Source: Candidatus Heimdallarchaeota archaeon LC_3
Lineage (GTDB): Archaea; Asgardarchaeota; Heimdallarchaeia; Hodarchaeales; LC-3
Assembly: GCA_001940645.1 (NCBI GenBank)
Contig: MDVS01000045.1
Location: forward strand, 1 to 30,609
Length of the DNA stretch: 30,609 nucleotides
Direction: 5' to 3'
This document shows positions 1 through 7,062 of this stretch, in pieces. A program made the position numbers and the translations under genes. The notes under the pieces were generated by a model. It saw nothing but the letters and a program-made list of their open reading frames with translations, did not search any database and was not told the origin of the DNA. The number at the start of each line of letters is the position of its first letter. Positions within the stretch are counted from its first letter, which is position 1.

Positions 1-297
1 TTTCTGTTTAGTAAGAAATATTGGAATCGATGCAATATCAAAATATAATTTGATGACCTCTTTGAAAATTAATAAAATTTCTTCAGGCATATTTTTAATA
101 ATTTCACTTAAATCCTTCTCTTCTTTATTATTTTTGCTTGAGATATATTCTTCTACCTTTGAATATTTTTCCAATTTGAGCCTAATATCTCTTTTATTAC
201 TAACGAGTTCACTACCTTCTAAAATCAGTTTAAATTGATTTTCCAGATCATGAATATTATTAGAGAAAGACTTTAACAATTTTTCAAATTTCGTCAA
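1..297 (-). CDS. Partial helical hypothetical protein, 3' end beyond the window
   Basis: An open frame of 99 codons runs on the minus strand from a TTG at 297 to the left edge without a stop. An AGGT motif lies about 7 nt upstream of the TTG, and a TAG stop in the same frame lies just before it, so the start is reasonable. The translation begins LTKFEKLLKSFSNNIHDLEN and is rich in charged and hydrophobic residues arranged as amphipathic helices, possibly coiled coil. No family is recognised. It lies downstream of the two paralogous membrane genes on the same strand and could share their transcript. It has the same codon style as its neighbours. Confidence 0.5.
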   Translation of the reverse strand, partial: MTKFEKLLKSFSNNIHDLENQFKLILEGSELVSNKRDIRLKLEKYSKVEEYISSKNNKEEKDLSEIIKNMPEEILLIFKEVIKLYFDIASIPIFLTKQK

Positions 298-340
298 ATT
301 AATAACCTAATTAGATATTCAAACATCACTAACGCTTCTT

Positions 341-778
341 TTAAATTACTAAAGTTAATTTTTTTATTGTTGTTTTTTGATACCCTTTTTTCAAAAAATG
401 AAATTTTAGTAAACTTTGTACAAATTCTTCAATAATTGCCGAATCTTTTATAGACAGACTAAAACCATTACACGCTCCAAATTCAATATATTTTTCTTCT
501 TTCCCATCAATACAATCAATATAGGCAAAAGGAATGGCTTTATGTATTCCTTTTTTATAGATTTCAAATTTTCTTTCAAGATTATGAATATAAGGACTAA
601 AATTATTAAGATTTAATTCTTCAATTTTGTAAATCTCCTGTTTGTTAAATATTTTCATCATATTTTTTATTGGTCCATGATATTTCCTGTTTCTTCTTTT
701 TATAAACCATTTAATTACACCTAAGATACTACCTCCAGTTATGAATGCGAAAATTGTAATAAAATCAAGAATATTCAT
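341..778 (-). CDS. Small membrane-anchored hypothetical protein, paralogue of the next gene
   Basis: The 145-residue product has one N-terminal hydrophobic segment (about residues 5-25) followed by a strongly basic stretch RRNRKYHG and a soluble, mixed alpha/beta C-terminal part of about 110 residues. The positive charges after the helix suggest the soluble part is cytosolic. The first 45 residues match those of the neighbouring upstream gene (874-1365): both carry GGS-L, W, RRNRKYHG and MM--FNK. The C-terminal parts share the pattern EEKYIE-G and a late EEF segment. The two genes are in the same orientation, about 95 nt apart, so this looks like a tandem duplication. I do not recognise the family and propose no function. 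Confidence 0.75.
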   Translation of the reverse strand: MNILDFITIFAFITGGSILGVIKWFIKRRNRKYHGPIKNMMKIFNKQEIYKIEELNLNNFSPYIHNLERKFEIYKKGIHKAIPFAYIDCIDGKEEKYIEFGACNGFSLSIKDSAIIEEFVQSLLKFHFLKKGYQKTTIKKLTLVI

Positions 779-873
779 TTCTAATCAACTTTTCCTGTTA
801 AGTAAATTATTAAAATCGATTATTTCGGAAATTATTTTTTTTACTTCCTATATTTTATTTTTGTATACATTAA

Positions 874-1365
874 CTAATATAATCTCCATGATTCTTTTAA
901 CAAAAGATCTTCTTTCTCTGGATATTTAATTTTTTCAGGATGATCTTTGAAATGTGAACTCCTTATAGCTTCTATAAATTCCTCAACTGAACTACACTCT
1001 TGTGAGGTTAAATCCTCCTTAAAACTACCAGATTCAATATACTTTTCTTCATATTCCCCTTTTCCCTTATGAAATATTAATTCAGTAAAATATCCTCTTT
1101 CATTTATTGCTTTACCACCATAAACACCAGTTTTAGTAAATATGAAAGCTACAATACTTTCTTTTTCAAATTCCGATAAATTTTCATTCATATTCACTTC
1201 ATAACTAAATTTCTTATCTTTATGGTATTTATTAAATTGTACCATCATTTTTACTATTGATCCATGATATTTCCTGTTTCTTCTCCTCAAATACCACATA
1301 ATTAAACTTAAGAGGCTACCTCCAGATGTGATTCCAATAATTGCTAAAATCTCATAAATATCCAT
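874..1365 (-). CDS. Small membrane-anchored hypothetical protein, paralogue of the previous gene
   Basis: The 163-residue product has an N-terminal hydrophobic helix (about residues 5-25), the basic motif RRRNRKYHG and a cytosolic-looking C-terminal domain. The start ATG is preceded by a GGT-type ribosome-binding site with 5-nt spacing. A 24-bp stretch over the RRNRKYHG motif (1261-1284) is identical to 674-697 in the sister gene, while the rest has diverged to moderate protein similarity. This indicates duplication with strong constraint, or recent exchange, at the motif. The family is not recognised. The C-terminal tail is longer than in the sister gene. Confidence 0.78.
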   Translation of the reverse strand: MDIYEILAIIGITSGGSLLSLIMWYLRRRNRKYHGSIVKMMVQFNKYHKDKKFSYEVNMNENLSEFEKESIVAFIFTKTGVYGGKAINERGYFTELIFHKGKGEYEEKYIESGSFKEDLTSQECSSVEEFIEAIRSSHFKDHPEKIKYPEKEDLLLKESWRLY

Positions 1366-1495
1366 TTCTTACCAACCTCAAATATGGATCTATTCTTTTC
1401 TTTGTTCAATTTCATGACCTTTTTTTAATATTGATTGAGTTTGATTTTAATTTTAATGATACTTAAATAAATAGAATGAAATCGGAAAAGTTAAA

Positions 1496-1945
1496 TTAAA
1501 TTCTTTCAATTATTTTATTCGCAATTGCTTTTGAAACTCCAGGAGGAATAGCATTAGCAATTTGTATTGCTTTATCAGTATCAGATCCAAAAGGAATATA
1601 CCAATTAGGGAAATCTTGTAATTCTAATGCTTCAGCTATTGATATTACCCTATTTTCTTTAGGATGCAATATTTGAGCTTTTTTGATATTAGTTATTGCA
1701 CAAGCTGGTTTATCCCAAGCTAATCTAATAATACCTTCATAATTACTCTTTTCACTAACACTAATCCATGAATTTGAATTGATTTTTGAAAATTTCTCTA
1801 TTGTAGATTTATTATGCTTCACAAATCCCCAATTATCTTTTAGATTATTAAAAACTTGTTTGACTGTTTTAACTGAATTAATGATTGGATTTTTAATCTC
1901 AATAGTTCTTTTTTTACTGCCAATGAATATTTTTCTTTTGGAAAC
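1496..1945 (-). pseudogene. C-terminal remnant of a DNA (cytosine-5) methyltransferase
   Basis: The frame open from 1945 to 1496 contains the last conserved blocks of C5 cytosine methyltransferases. It starts with a motif VIII-like SKRKIFIGS. A target-recognition-like stretch follows, then RLAWDKPACAIT (motif IX), then HPKENRVISIAEALELQDFP, and QIANAIPPGVSKAIANKI (motif X). The catalytic PC motif IV, the SAM-binding FxGxG motif I and ENV motif VI are all missing. A TGA stop lies directly upstream of the motif VIII-like segment. The only usable start inside is a GTG at 1822, which would give 108 residues. The fragment cannot methylate DNA alone and is best read as a decayed gene, perhaps from a former restriction-modification system. 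Confidence 0.82.
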
Positions 1946-1968
1946 TCACAAAAATGCAACTGAAAAGA

Positions 1969-2079
1969 TTAGTCTAATAAATACTCTAAAAAATATAATG
2001 TATCGACATCATTTAGTGATACACGATCTGGTGATACAATATTTAGTGATACACAATTTGGAGATACACCATTTCTCAT
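1969..2079 (-). CDS. Putative 36-residue repeat-containing micro-protein
   Basis: An ATG at 2079 preceded by GGTGA with 7-nt spacing opens a 36-codon frame ending at TAA. The product starts MRNGVSPN and consists largely of pentapeptide repeats of the form VS(P/L)(N/D)x, ending NDVDTLYFLEYLLD. The repeat is encoded by the 15-bp tandem repeats listed separately. A second micro-ORF at 2238-2330 ends with the related VSLNRVDTLQ and also has a good ribosome-binding site. Alternatively, the frames may be a by-product of a 15-bp minisatellite, because 15 is a multiple of three. Translation is not proven. Confidence 0.35.
   Translation of the reverse strand: MRNGVSPNCVSLNIVSPDRVSLNDVDTLYFLEYLLD
1998..2071. 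repeat. 15-bp tandem repeat cluster 1 (four units)
   Basis: Four consecutive 15-bp units occupy 2012-2071. The first is TTTAGTGATACACGA, and the others differ at a few positions but keep the G-GATACA core. A related leader, ATGTATCGACATCA (1998-2011), precedes them and contains the inverse core TGTATC. The cluster lies between the methyltransferase remnant and the AbrB-like gene. Confidence 0.85.
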
Positions 2080-2237
2080 CAAAAAATCACCATTTTACTA
2101 TCCTGACAGCGTAGATAACTTTTTCAACTTTTTTTCATTCCAAATAGAATCACTCGACAAGTAAAAATAATTGGTGATAATTCTAATCATGTTTTATTTC
2201 ATCAAAAGAGCAGCAATTATCATTATTTAATTTCAAC

Positions 2238-2330
2238 TCATTGTAGTGTATCGACACGATTTAGTGATACATCATTCAGTGATACACGACTATAACTAAT
2301 GATTCTTCTCTCTCTTTTAAAAACATGCAT
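2238..2330 (-). CDS. Putative 30-residue repeat-containing micro-protein
   Basis: An ATG at 2330 is preceded by GAGGT with 5-nt spacing, which is ideal for this genome. The 30-codon frame reads MHVFKRERRIISYS and then RVSLNDVSLNRVDTLQ. The repeat part matches the micro-ORF at 1969-2079 on the same strand, including the shared VSLNxVDTL end. The N-termini are unrelated. Function is unknown; it may be a chance frame over the 15-bp repeats. Confidence 0.35.
   Translation of the reverse strand: MHVFKRERRIISYSRVSLNDVSLNRVDTLQ
2246..2289. repeat. 15-bp tandem repeat cluster 2 (two units plus leader)
   Basis: GTGTATCGACACGA (2246-2259) is followed by TTTAGTGATACATCA and TTCAGTGATACACGA. The same leader and unit order occurs in cluster 1, about 250 bp away. 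GTGTATC in the leader and GATACAC in the last unit are inverted repeats of each other. Confidence 0.8.
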
Positions 2331-2370
2331 ATTTTACCTCTTTTAAAAATATCTTATTTCTTCCTTTATT

Positions 2371-2378
2371 ATTTAAAA
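2371..2378 (+). promoter_or_regulatory. TATA-like promoter of the AbrB-like gene
   Basis: ATTTAAAA lies about 30 nt upstream of the ATG at 2406. No ribosome-binding site is visible before that ATG, so the transcript is probably leaderless or nearly so. Confidence 0.4.
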
Positions 2379-2405
2379 GAAAATTAGTATTATTTCTGAT
2401 GATAA

Positions 2406-2861
2406 ATGGCCACTCAAGAAAATAATTATGTTTTTCATAAGATTATTACCAATCATGGTAACTCCCCAAGCATTTACTTACCTAAATTAGCTGAATATGT
2501 AGGATTCCCATTAGGAACAGAAATTAATATTGAAGTAAAGTCTAATAAGATTACGATTACTCCCAGAGATCCTAAATTATTTGAATCTTATGTTAAAGGT
2601 CTTACTAACAAGAAAGGTAAGCTTGAAGCAATCTTTTTTGACAAAGATGAGATCAAACGGTCCCCAAAATTCGAACATAAGACTCATTTTCGCAATAATC
2701 AATTTACTGTTATCTTGTCCTTTGATCATTTTGAGAAGAAATATCTGCTAATTTACTTCAATAAGACTACTAATAAGTGGTATGTGAATTATATTACCAA
2801 AGCAATTTATGAAGAGATCAAAGACGGCAAAAATCCAGAAAATTTTATAATTGTGACTTAA
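2406..2861 (+). CDS. AbrB/MazE-like DNA-binding domain protein
   Basis: The 151-residue product begins with a segment typical of the SpoVT/AbrB swapped-hairpin fold: around residues 17-55 it reads GNSPSIYLPKLAEYVGFPLG, then a strand-rich stretch ending KSNKITITPRD. In this family the domain dimerises and binds DNA, often in antitoxins or transcription regulators. The remaining 95 residues form a mixed alpha/beta domain with several aromatic residues (WYVNYI) that I do not recognise. There is no toxin-like partner next to it; the following gene is convergent. Its position beside the 15-bp repeats raises the possibility that these are its operators, which is inference only. Confidence 0.65.
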   Translation: MATQENNYVFHKIITNHGNSPSIYLPKLAEYVGFPLGTEINIEVKSNKITITPRDPKLFESYVKGLTNKKGKLEAIFFDKDEIKRSPKFEHKTHFRNNQFTVILSFDHFEKKYLLIYFNKTTNKWYVNYITKAIYEEIKDGKNPENFIIVT

Positions 2862-2883
2862 TACGTAGTAATTATATCTCAAC

Positions 2884-4056
2884 CTAATTTCTCTTTTTTA
2901 AGCCTAAAGAAGCCAAAAGAAAAATTCCGAGCAATATGAAAAAAATAAAATAACTATTTAATCCTATATTGTCTGAATTATAATTATAATTACATTCGTA
3001 GCATTCTATGATTTTAAATTCTTGGATATCGCTATCTATAGTTATTTTTTCATAATTTATATTCGTGATTCTTATATTATTAGTCCTAGTTAGATGAATT
3101 AAATTAATCCCAATTATTAAATCATCATCAGTAGATTGACCTTTAATGGCTGTAAAATTAGCAAAATAGAGGTTTTCTATTATTGTATCGTTCGTACCTA
3201 CTAAAGAGACGATTGATAGAGCTTTCTTAGGATTTTCATAACAGATATCATAAACTCTTCCTGGTCGAGGACATATATAATCAAACACTTGTGAAAAATC
3301 TGAAAAAGAATTGTTTGATACTAATCCCGATTTGCTAATGACTGCCCTAAAACAAAAATTATCGTAACAATCTGTAAAGACATTTTTCGACACATTATAA
3401 TATGTAATATTGTATAGATGTAAATTTGAGCTAACGAAGTTATTTTCAGTGATATTTAGATTTTCCAAATCATAAAAGTTAATTGATGGTTGAGATTGCT
3501 CGCTAATAATAATTCTTTTTACGACATTATTGCGAAAAAGTATGTATTTACCATCCTTAATAATGAAACCTTCTTCCATAGAAAAATAATTGCCCATAAT
3601 AATGGAATTTAGAGTGAATTCATTTCGGAACGATAAATAAATATCATTGTTCAATATTGAGGAATTTTCAACTTGAAAGAAGCGTAGTTCGGGTATAACA
3701 TTATTTGAAATCATAATATTAGAGGAATTGAAGATAGTTGCTCCAATACTGAAAATATTATTGGTTGCTAAAATTGATTTAGATCCCTCTATATAGATTC
3801 TAGTCATATTGCTTTGAGATACTATAATTTGGTTAGAATTAATAATATTAAGGGAAAGATGACCATTAAATAGAGTGGAATTTATTGTAACTTTTCCAAA
3901 ATCGTTGATAATAATATTAAAACCCTCAAATCCGTCAGGGAAAAGTACATCCATTCCTGATAAGAAATCATCTATATTAAAAATTAAACTTCCATTTGAA
4001 ATTGGAAATAATTCAACAGTACAATAAAAGGACCAACGGCAAGGATCTTCTGGCAA
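2884..4056 (-). CDS. Truncated right-handed beta-helix surface protein with C-terminal membrane anchor
   Basis: The product is dominated by short repeats rich in N, I, S and F, such as ITENNF, VSKNVF, VSNNSF and ISNNVI. These are typical of parallel beta-helix (NosD/CASH-like) extracellular proteins. One hydrophobic helix near the C-terminus, followed by KKRN, anchors the protein with a short cytosolic tail. No signal peptide is present: the frame opens at a stop just upstream of a weak TTG (4056), and the first residues PEDPCRWSFYC are already soluble. The N-terminus therefore seems to have been lost, with a break near 4030-4060 where an unrelated plus-strand frame begins. It may be a pseudogene. 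Confidence 0.6.
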   Translation of the reverse strand: MPEDPCRWSFYCTVELFPISNGSLIFNIDDFLSGMDVLFPDGFEGFNIIINDFGKVTINSTLFNGHLSLNIINSNQIIVSQSNMTRIYIEGSKSILATNNIFSIGATIFNSSNIMISNNVIPELRFFQVENSSILNNDIYLSFRNEFTLNSIIMGNYFSMEEGFIIKDGKYILFRNNVVKRIIISEQSQPSINFYDLENLNITENNFVSSNLHLYNITYYNVSKNVFTDCYDNFCFRAVISKSGLVSNNSFSDFSQVFDYICPRPGRVYDICYENPKKALSIVSLVGTNDTIIENLYFANFTAIKGQSTDDDLIIGINLIHLTRTNNIRITNINYEKITIDSDIQEFKIIECYECNYNYNSDNIGLNSYFIFFILLGIFLLASLGLKKRN

Positions 4057-4523
4057 ATAATAACTTTGAAGCTCTCAGCAAATATGATTTTCCTTGTAGC
4101 ATTCAATTAGATAAGCATCAAGTAAAAGGATTCATGCTAATTCCACAGACGACCAAAAAGTTCAGTAACCACTCCTTAGTGATGATTAATTGTAAAAAAG
4201 ATTCAATAAATTTCTATTCAGACCTAAAAAAATCTCAAAATGAAAATGAAAGCTATTATCTCAAAGATAATTACCTTACAAGCATCGAAACCAAGTTTCC
4301 CCTCAATAAAATTGATGAACATTTTAGAGAAGAATCCTTTCTAATTCCTCAAGAAAGGTTAGTTATCATCAAAAATATTCTTAATGAGTTCAATCAGAAT
4401 TTTGAGTATTCCTTAACTGAGATAAGCATTCGTCAAAGTGAATTTATGTTTATTAAGACCAATTTCAAAGAATTTGAACTTGAAATTAGTTTAACTTCAG
4501 TAAATGTAGACAGTTTTTATTAA
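3996..4523 (+). CDS. Hypothetical protein, probably a fragment
   Basis: The plus-strand frame of 175 codons begins with a TTG inside the opposing beta-helix gene. The likely coding part starts near 4040, where the residues become NGKDLLANNNFEALSKYDF, and ends DSFY. The body is soluble, charged and well formed (several strands and helices), with base composition like other coding DNA here. There is no ATG or ribosome-binding site near the point where coding begins, and it overlaps the truncated end of a different gene. It is therefore most likely the 3' part of a gene whose start was lost at the same junction. No family recognised. Confidence 0.4.
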   Translation: MKLEIIQQYNKRTNGKDLLANNNFEALSKYDFPCSIQLDKHQVKGFMLIPQTTKKFSNHSLVMINCKKDSINFYSDLKKSQNENESYYLKDNYLTSIETKFPLNKIDEHFREESFLIPQERLVIIKNILNEFNQNFEYSLTEISIRQSEFMFIKTNFKEFELEISLTSVNVDSFY

Positions 4524-4645
4524 AAAGTACTCTCTCTCAAAAGATTCAATTTTCTCTTGTTTCGACTATTGCAGGTAATTTTTGTAACTTTGCAAATTAA
4601 AGTTTCGTAAAGAATTGTAGATGATCATTTAAGTAACCAGATAAA

Positions 4646-4661
4646 TGTTTCAAATGAAACA
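4646..4661. repeat. Small perfect hairpin
   Basis: TGTTTC and GAAACA are separated by AAAT. It lies in the otherwise empty stretch 4524-4770 downstream of the plus-strand fragment and could help terminate its transcript. There is no strong T-run after it. Confidence 0.25.
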
Positions 4662-4770
4662 AAAACATATTAATTTAACGGAAATGAATTCTACCTTATT
4701 TAGGTTATCGCAGAGTATTACAGCCTTTTCCACCTTCAGAAACCCGCGGTGATGAGATATGTTAAAAACA

Positions 4771-5126
4771 TTATTTTCTTTTTAAGAAAATCTCGATAGA
4801 ATTACTAACTGAAAAGAAAATTTCATCATCATATCCTGTTTCTGAACTCCAAAGCTGAAACCAGTTATTATGGATAAACTCCCCATATGATAAAGGCTTG
4901 GAGTCAATGATCCTTGAACTTTTTGATCTTTTTTATAAACAAATCTTTGATCGCAGTTCAAGGAATAAATTTCTATATCTCCAATAACAACAATGGAAAA
5001 AACACGAGATTCTTTAATATTTTCAATAACTATTAATTCTTCATTACGATAATGGAGAATTTAATCATCAAAGGGTCTAGTTATATTCCAAGTAATAATA
5101 ATCCAATTTGATAGTATATTGTTTAA
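4771..5126 (-). pseudogene. Decayed WD40/beta-propeller-like gene fragment
   Basis: Translating the minus strand gives NWIIITWNITRPFDD, an in-frame TAA, then ILHYRNEELIVIENIKESR, FSIVVIGDIEIYSLNCDQ and VYKKDQKVQGSLTPSLY. The sensible reading then moves to another frame: YGEFIHNNWFQLWSSETGYD and EIFFSVSNSIEIFLKRK, ending at TAA. Alternating short strands with W, D-EIY and SVSNSIEIF endings resemble WD40 propeller blades. One nonsense codon and one frameshift within about 110 codons show that the gene is broken. It has no start codon and no continuous open frame long enough to be noticed by size. Confidence 0.6.
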
Positions 5127-5138
5127 TGTTTAAACAAT
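5118..5138. promoter_or_regulatory. 21-bp perfect palindrome, candidate operator
   Basis: ATTGTTTAA and TTAAACAAT, both 9 bp, are separated by TGT. A further half-like element, TGTTTAA, follows at 5141-5147. The palindrome lies just upstream of a TATA-like element and about 60 nt before the sensor gene, whose operon encodes a winged-helix protein. Autoregulation is inferred. Confidence 0.6.
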
Positions 5139-5153
5139 CCTGTTTAAGGTGTG

Positions 5154-5162
5154 TATATTTAA
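5154..5162 (+). promoter_or_regulatory. TATA-like promoter of the sensor/wHTH pair
   Basis: TATATTTAA lies about 35 nt before the TTG start at 5197, downstream of the 21-bp palindrome. Confidence 0.45.
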
Positions 5163-5196
5163 TATCACCCGTGACGATACCATATGGTGCTGAAAT

Positions 5197-5979
5197 TTGA
5201 GTTATATACATCGTTCGGTGTTGAAAGCGTTAATTCTTGTTGTTATGGTGGTAACAACTGGCTTTATTGCAGGAAATATTTTTTTGCCAAAAAAAAGTTA
5301 TCCCATTATTATTTTAGATGAATGGATTGAAGAAGAAGACAATATCTTTACTAATATTCATTTTAACTTCGGTTCCCGTTCTGATAATCTTCCTACTCTT
5401 TATAATAATATTACATATTTTGATTTAATTAATCTTGATGAAATAAAAGACAGCAGTCCTTATTGGCTCCTTTATGTCCAGGAACTTACCTCAAGACAAT
5501 ATATTACCTCTCAAATAATAAAAGAGGGAGAAGAGCATGAGAATATTACATCTATTGGTATTATGCAGACTGTTAATCCAGAATCATATCTTTTATCTAA
5601 AAATATGAGCTATATTATTACTGACAGTTTTATTCAAACCATTAGGCCAGTTATAACTTCTGGTGTGAAAATAAGTAATGAAGAATATCGCAATTATAGA
5701 GTCGAGTATTTTGAAAATTCTGAGAAAGATAAAAATCGATTTACTGCTGATATAAGGATTACTGACACTAATAACACAATAGTTTATATCACATTTTATA
5801 ATACTGGTATTGCAGTATCCGTAACTACGTTAGAATATCTTCAAGATAAAGATGCTGAGTATATCTATCCTCCTAGAGATGTAGGACCTCATTTTCTAGA
5901 TATTGAAAATTTTGAAGAAATATTTGAGACCCCATTTATTCAAACCTGGAATACAATTTTTCAATCACTTACAAATTAA
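5197..5979 (+). CDS. Membrane-anchored extracytoplasmic protein, putative sensor
   Basis: The 260-residue product has one N-terminal transmembrane helix (about residues 8-30) and then a 225-residue soluble domain with several N-x-T/S sites, expected outside the cell. The TTG start is supported by GGTG with 7-nt spacing. The soluble domain is rich in strands; no family is recognised. The gene is followed closely by one for a winged-helix protein with transmembrane segments, and both follow one promoter and palindrome. This layout suggests that the first protein senses something outside and the second responds at DNA. That link is inferred from gene order only. Confidence 0.7.
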   Translation: MSYIHRSVLKALILVVMVVTTGFIAGNIFLPKKSYPIIILDEWIEEEDNIFTNIHFNFGSRSDNLPTLYNNITYFDLINLDEIKDSSPYWLLYVQELTSRQYITSQIIKEGEEHENITSIGIMQTVNPESYLLSKNMSYIITDSFIQTIRPVITSGVKISNEEYRNYRVEYFENSEKDKNRFTADIRITDTNNTIVYITFYNTGIAVSVTTLEYLQDKDAEYIYPPRDVGPHFLDIENFEEIFETPFIQTWNTIFQSLTN

Positions 5980-6055
5980 AACATATCATTCATATCATTT
6001 ATTTCGAACAACATTAAATTATATTTTGCAATTATTAATTATTCTTATTTTTAAG

Positions 6056-6529
6056 GTGAAAATCATTTCTGATAATCATTCCTTAGATGAATTATTGAAT
6101 CATCCTTTAACTGCTAGTGTTTTTGCTTACTTAAGAAAGTCTAAAACTCCTGTAGGGGTTCGTGAAATTCAAAGGGCTCTGAATCTGAGTAATCCCAGTA
6201 CTGCGTACTGGCACTTAAATAAACTCCATACTAGCGGAATTCTAAATCATCTTCAGGGGAATAAATATCAAATAAAAGAGGAATTTTCAAAAATACGAAA
6301 AGTTCCATTGTCAGTGGTGTTAGATTTTTATTTTTTAGGAAGTAAAGCTGTTCCTACACTCTTTTTATTAATAATTTTTCTAATTTTAACTTCTTTCGCG
6401 ACTTTTATTATGATAATACTTAGTTTATGGGCTGAAGCTGCATTTACAGGATTATTGAGTTTATTGATTGTTACAGGACTTTCTATTCAATCTTATTTTC
6501 GTTTAACAAAGCCAATAGGAAAAAATTAA
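6056..6529 (+). CDS. Winged-helix DNA-binding protein with two membrane segments
   Basis: From the chosen GTG the product has about 157 residues. The N-terminal part, LDELLNHPLTASVFAYLRKS to NKYQIKEEF, is a winged helix of the MarR/ArsR-like type, with a recognition-helix segment NPSTAYWHLNKLHTSGIL. Two hydrophobic helices follow (LFLLIIFLILTSFATFIMII and a second ending GLSIQSYF). Membrane-bound wHTH regulators of this architecture are common in archaea. The start is uncertain. The GTG lies within the sequence AAGGTGA, which looks like the ribosome-binding site itself and points with 5-nt spacing to an ATT at 6065. The frame also extends upstream to 5903, but that overlaps the preceding gene. 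It is cotranscribed with that gene. Confidence 0.75.
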   Translation: MKIISDNHSLDELLNHPLTASVFAYLRKSKTPVGVREIQRALNLSNPSTAYWHLNKLHTSGILNHLQGNKYQIKEEFSKIRKVPLSVVLDFYFLGSKAVPTLFLLIIFLILTSFATFIMIILSLWAEAAFTGLLSLLIVTGLSIQSYFRLTKPIGKN

Positions 6530-6537
6530 AGTGTTTC

Positions 6538-6984
6538 GACATTAAGACAAATACCTCAATTTCTAGTCTAGATTATTCTCCATATATTTACAGTTGGACA
6601 CCAAATCTGGACAAAGTCATCCATAGTGAAAATAATACTGCATTATTGTGGTCTCCTGAACTGGAAGGACTTCAAAATCTTTCTGAACAGTCGGGAGCAG
6701 GTAAAAAAATCAGTCCAGATGGATTAAAGATAGTAACTGCTGATCGTGGAGAGATCAAGGTATCAGAACTTCTTAGTGGAAAAACTCTACTTTATCAAGA
6801 CAAACGGACTTCGGCTAATGATTTATTTTTTTTCTATCGTTCTTTAGGATTATTATCTATTAGCATAGGAGTCCTTTCAATAATCTATACATCTTACGCA
6901 AAGAAAAAGAAATTAGGATACTTATTCATAAACCCTAAAGGTTATGTGGAGTATCTTAGGTATCAATTAAGTAGAAAAGACTAA
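6538..6984 (+). pseudogene. C-terminal fragment of a membrane-anchored WD40-like protein
   Basis: The frame reads DIKTNTSISSLDYSPYIYSW, VIHSENNTALLWSPELEGLQ and KKISPDGLKIVTADRGEIKV, then SELLSGKTLLY. SPDG, D-GEIKV and SGKTL endings are typical of WD40/propeller blades. A transmembrane helix follows (about 6830-6895), then KKKK and a short cytosolic tail. The blades start abruptly after the wHTH stop with no start codon or ribosome-binding site; the first usable start is a TTG at 6646, inside a blade. It is thus the tail of a longer anchored propeller protein. The minus-strand WD40-like fragment at 4771-5126 may derive from a similar gene. Confidence 0.6.
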
Positions 6985-7062
6985 TCGTTCCCTGATAATA
7001 TGAATAACTAAAGTGATCCTCAAATAAAATGGTAAGACTCTTTATCAACGGTAGGTGAAAAA

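Noticed and set aside
1779..2114. Plus-strand open frame of 111 codons through the 15-bp repeats
   Set aside because: It overlaps the methyltransferase remnant antisense, and the repeat part reads open in several frames because 15 is a multiple of three.
1998..2289. Repeat clusters as a CRISPR array
   Set aside because: Units are 15 bp, contiguous without spacers, and there are no cas genes.
4749..4811. GTGATGA followed by CTGA about 60 nt later, like a C/D box RNA
   Set aside because: No terminal stem, no internal C'/D' boxes, and it overlaps the WD40-like pseudogene.
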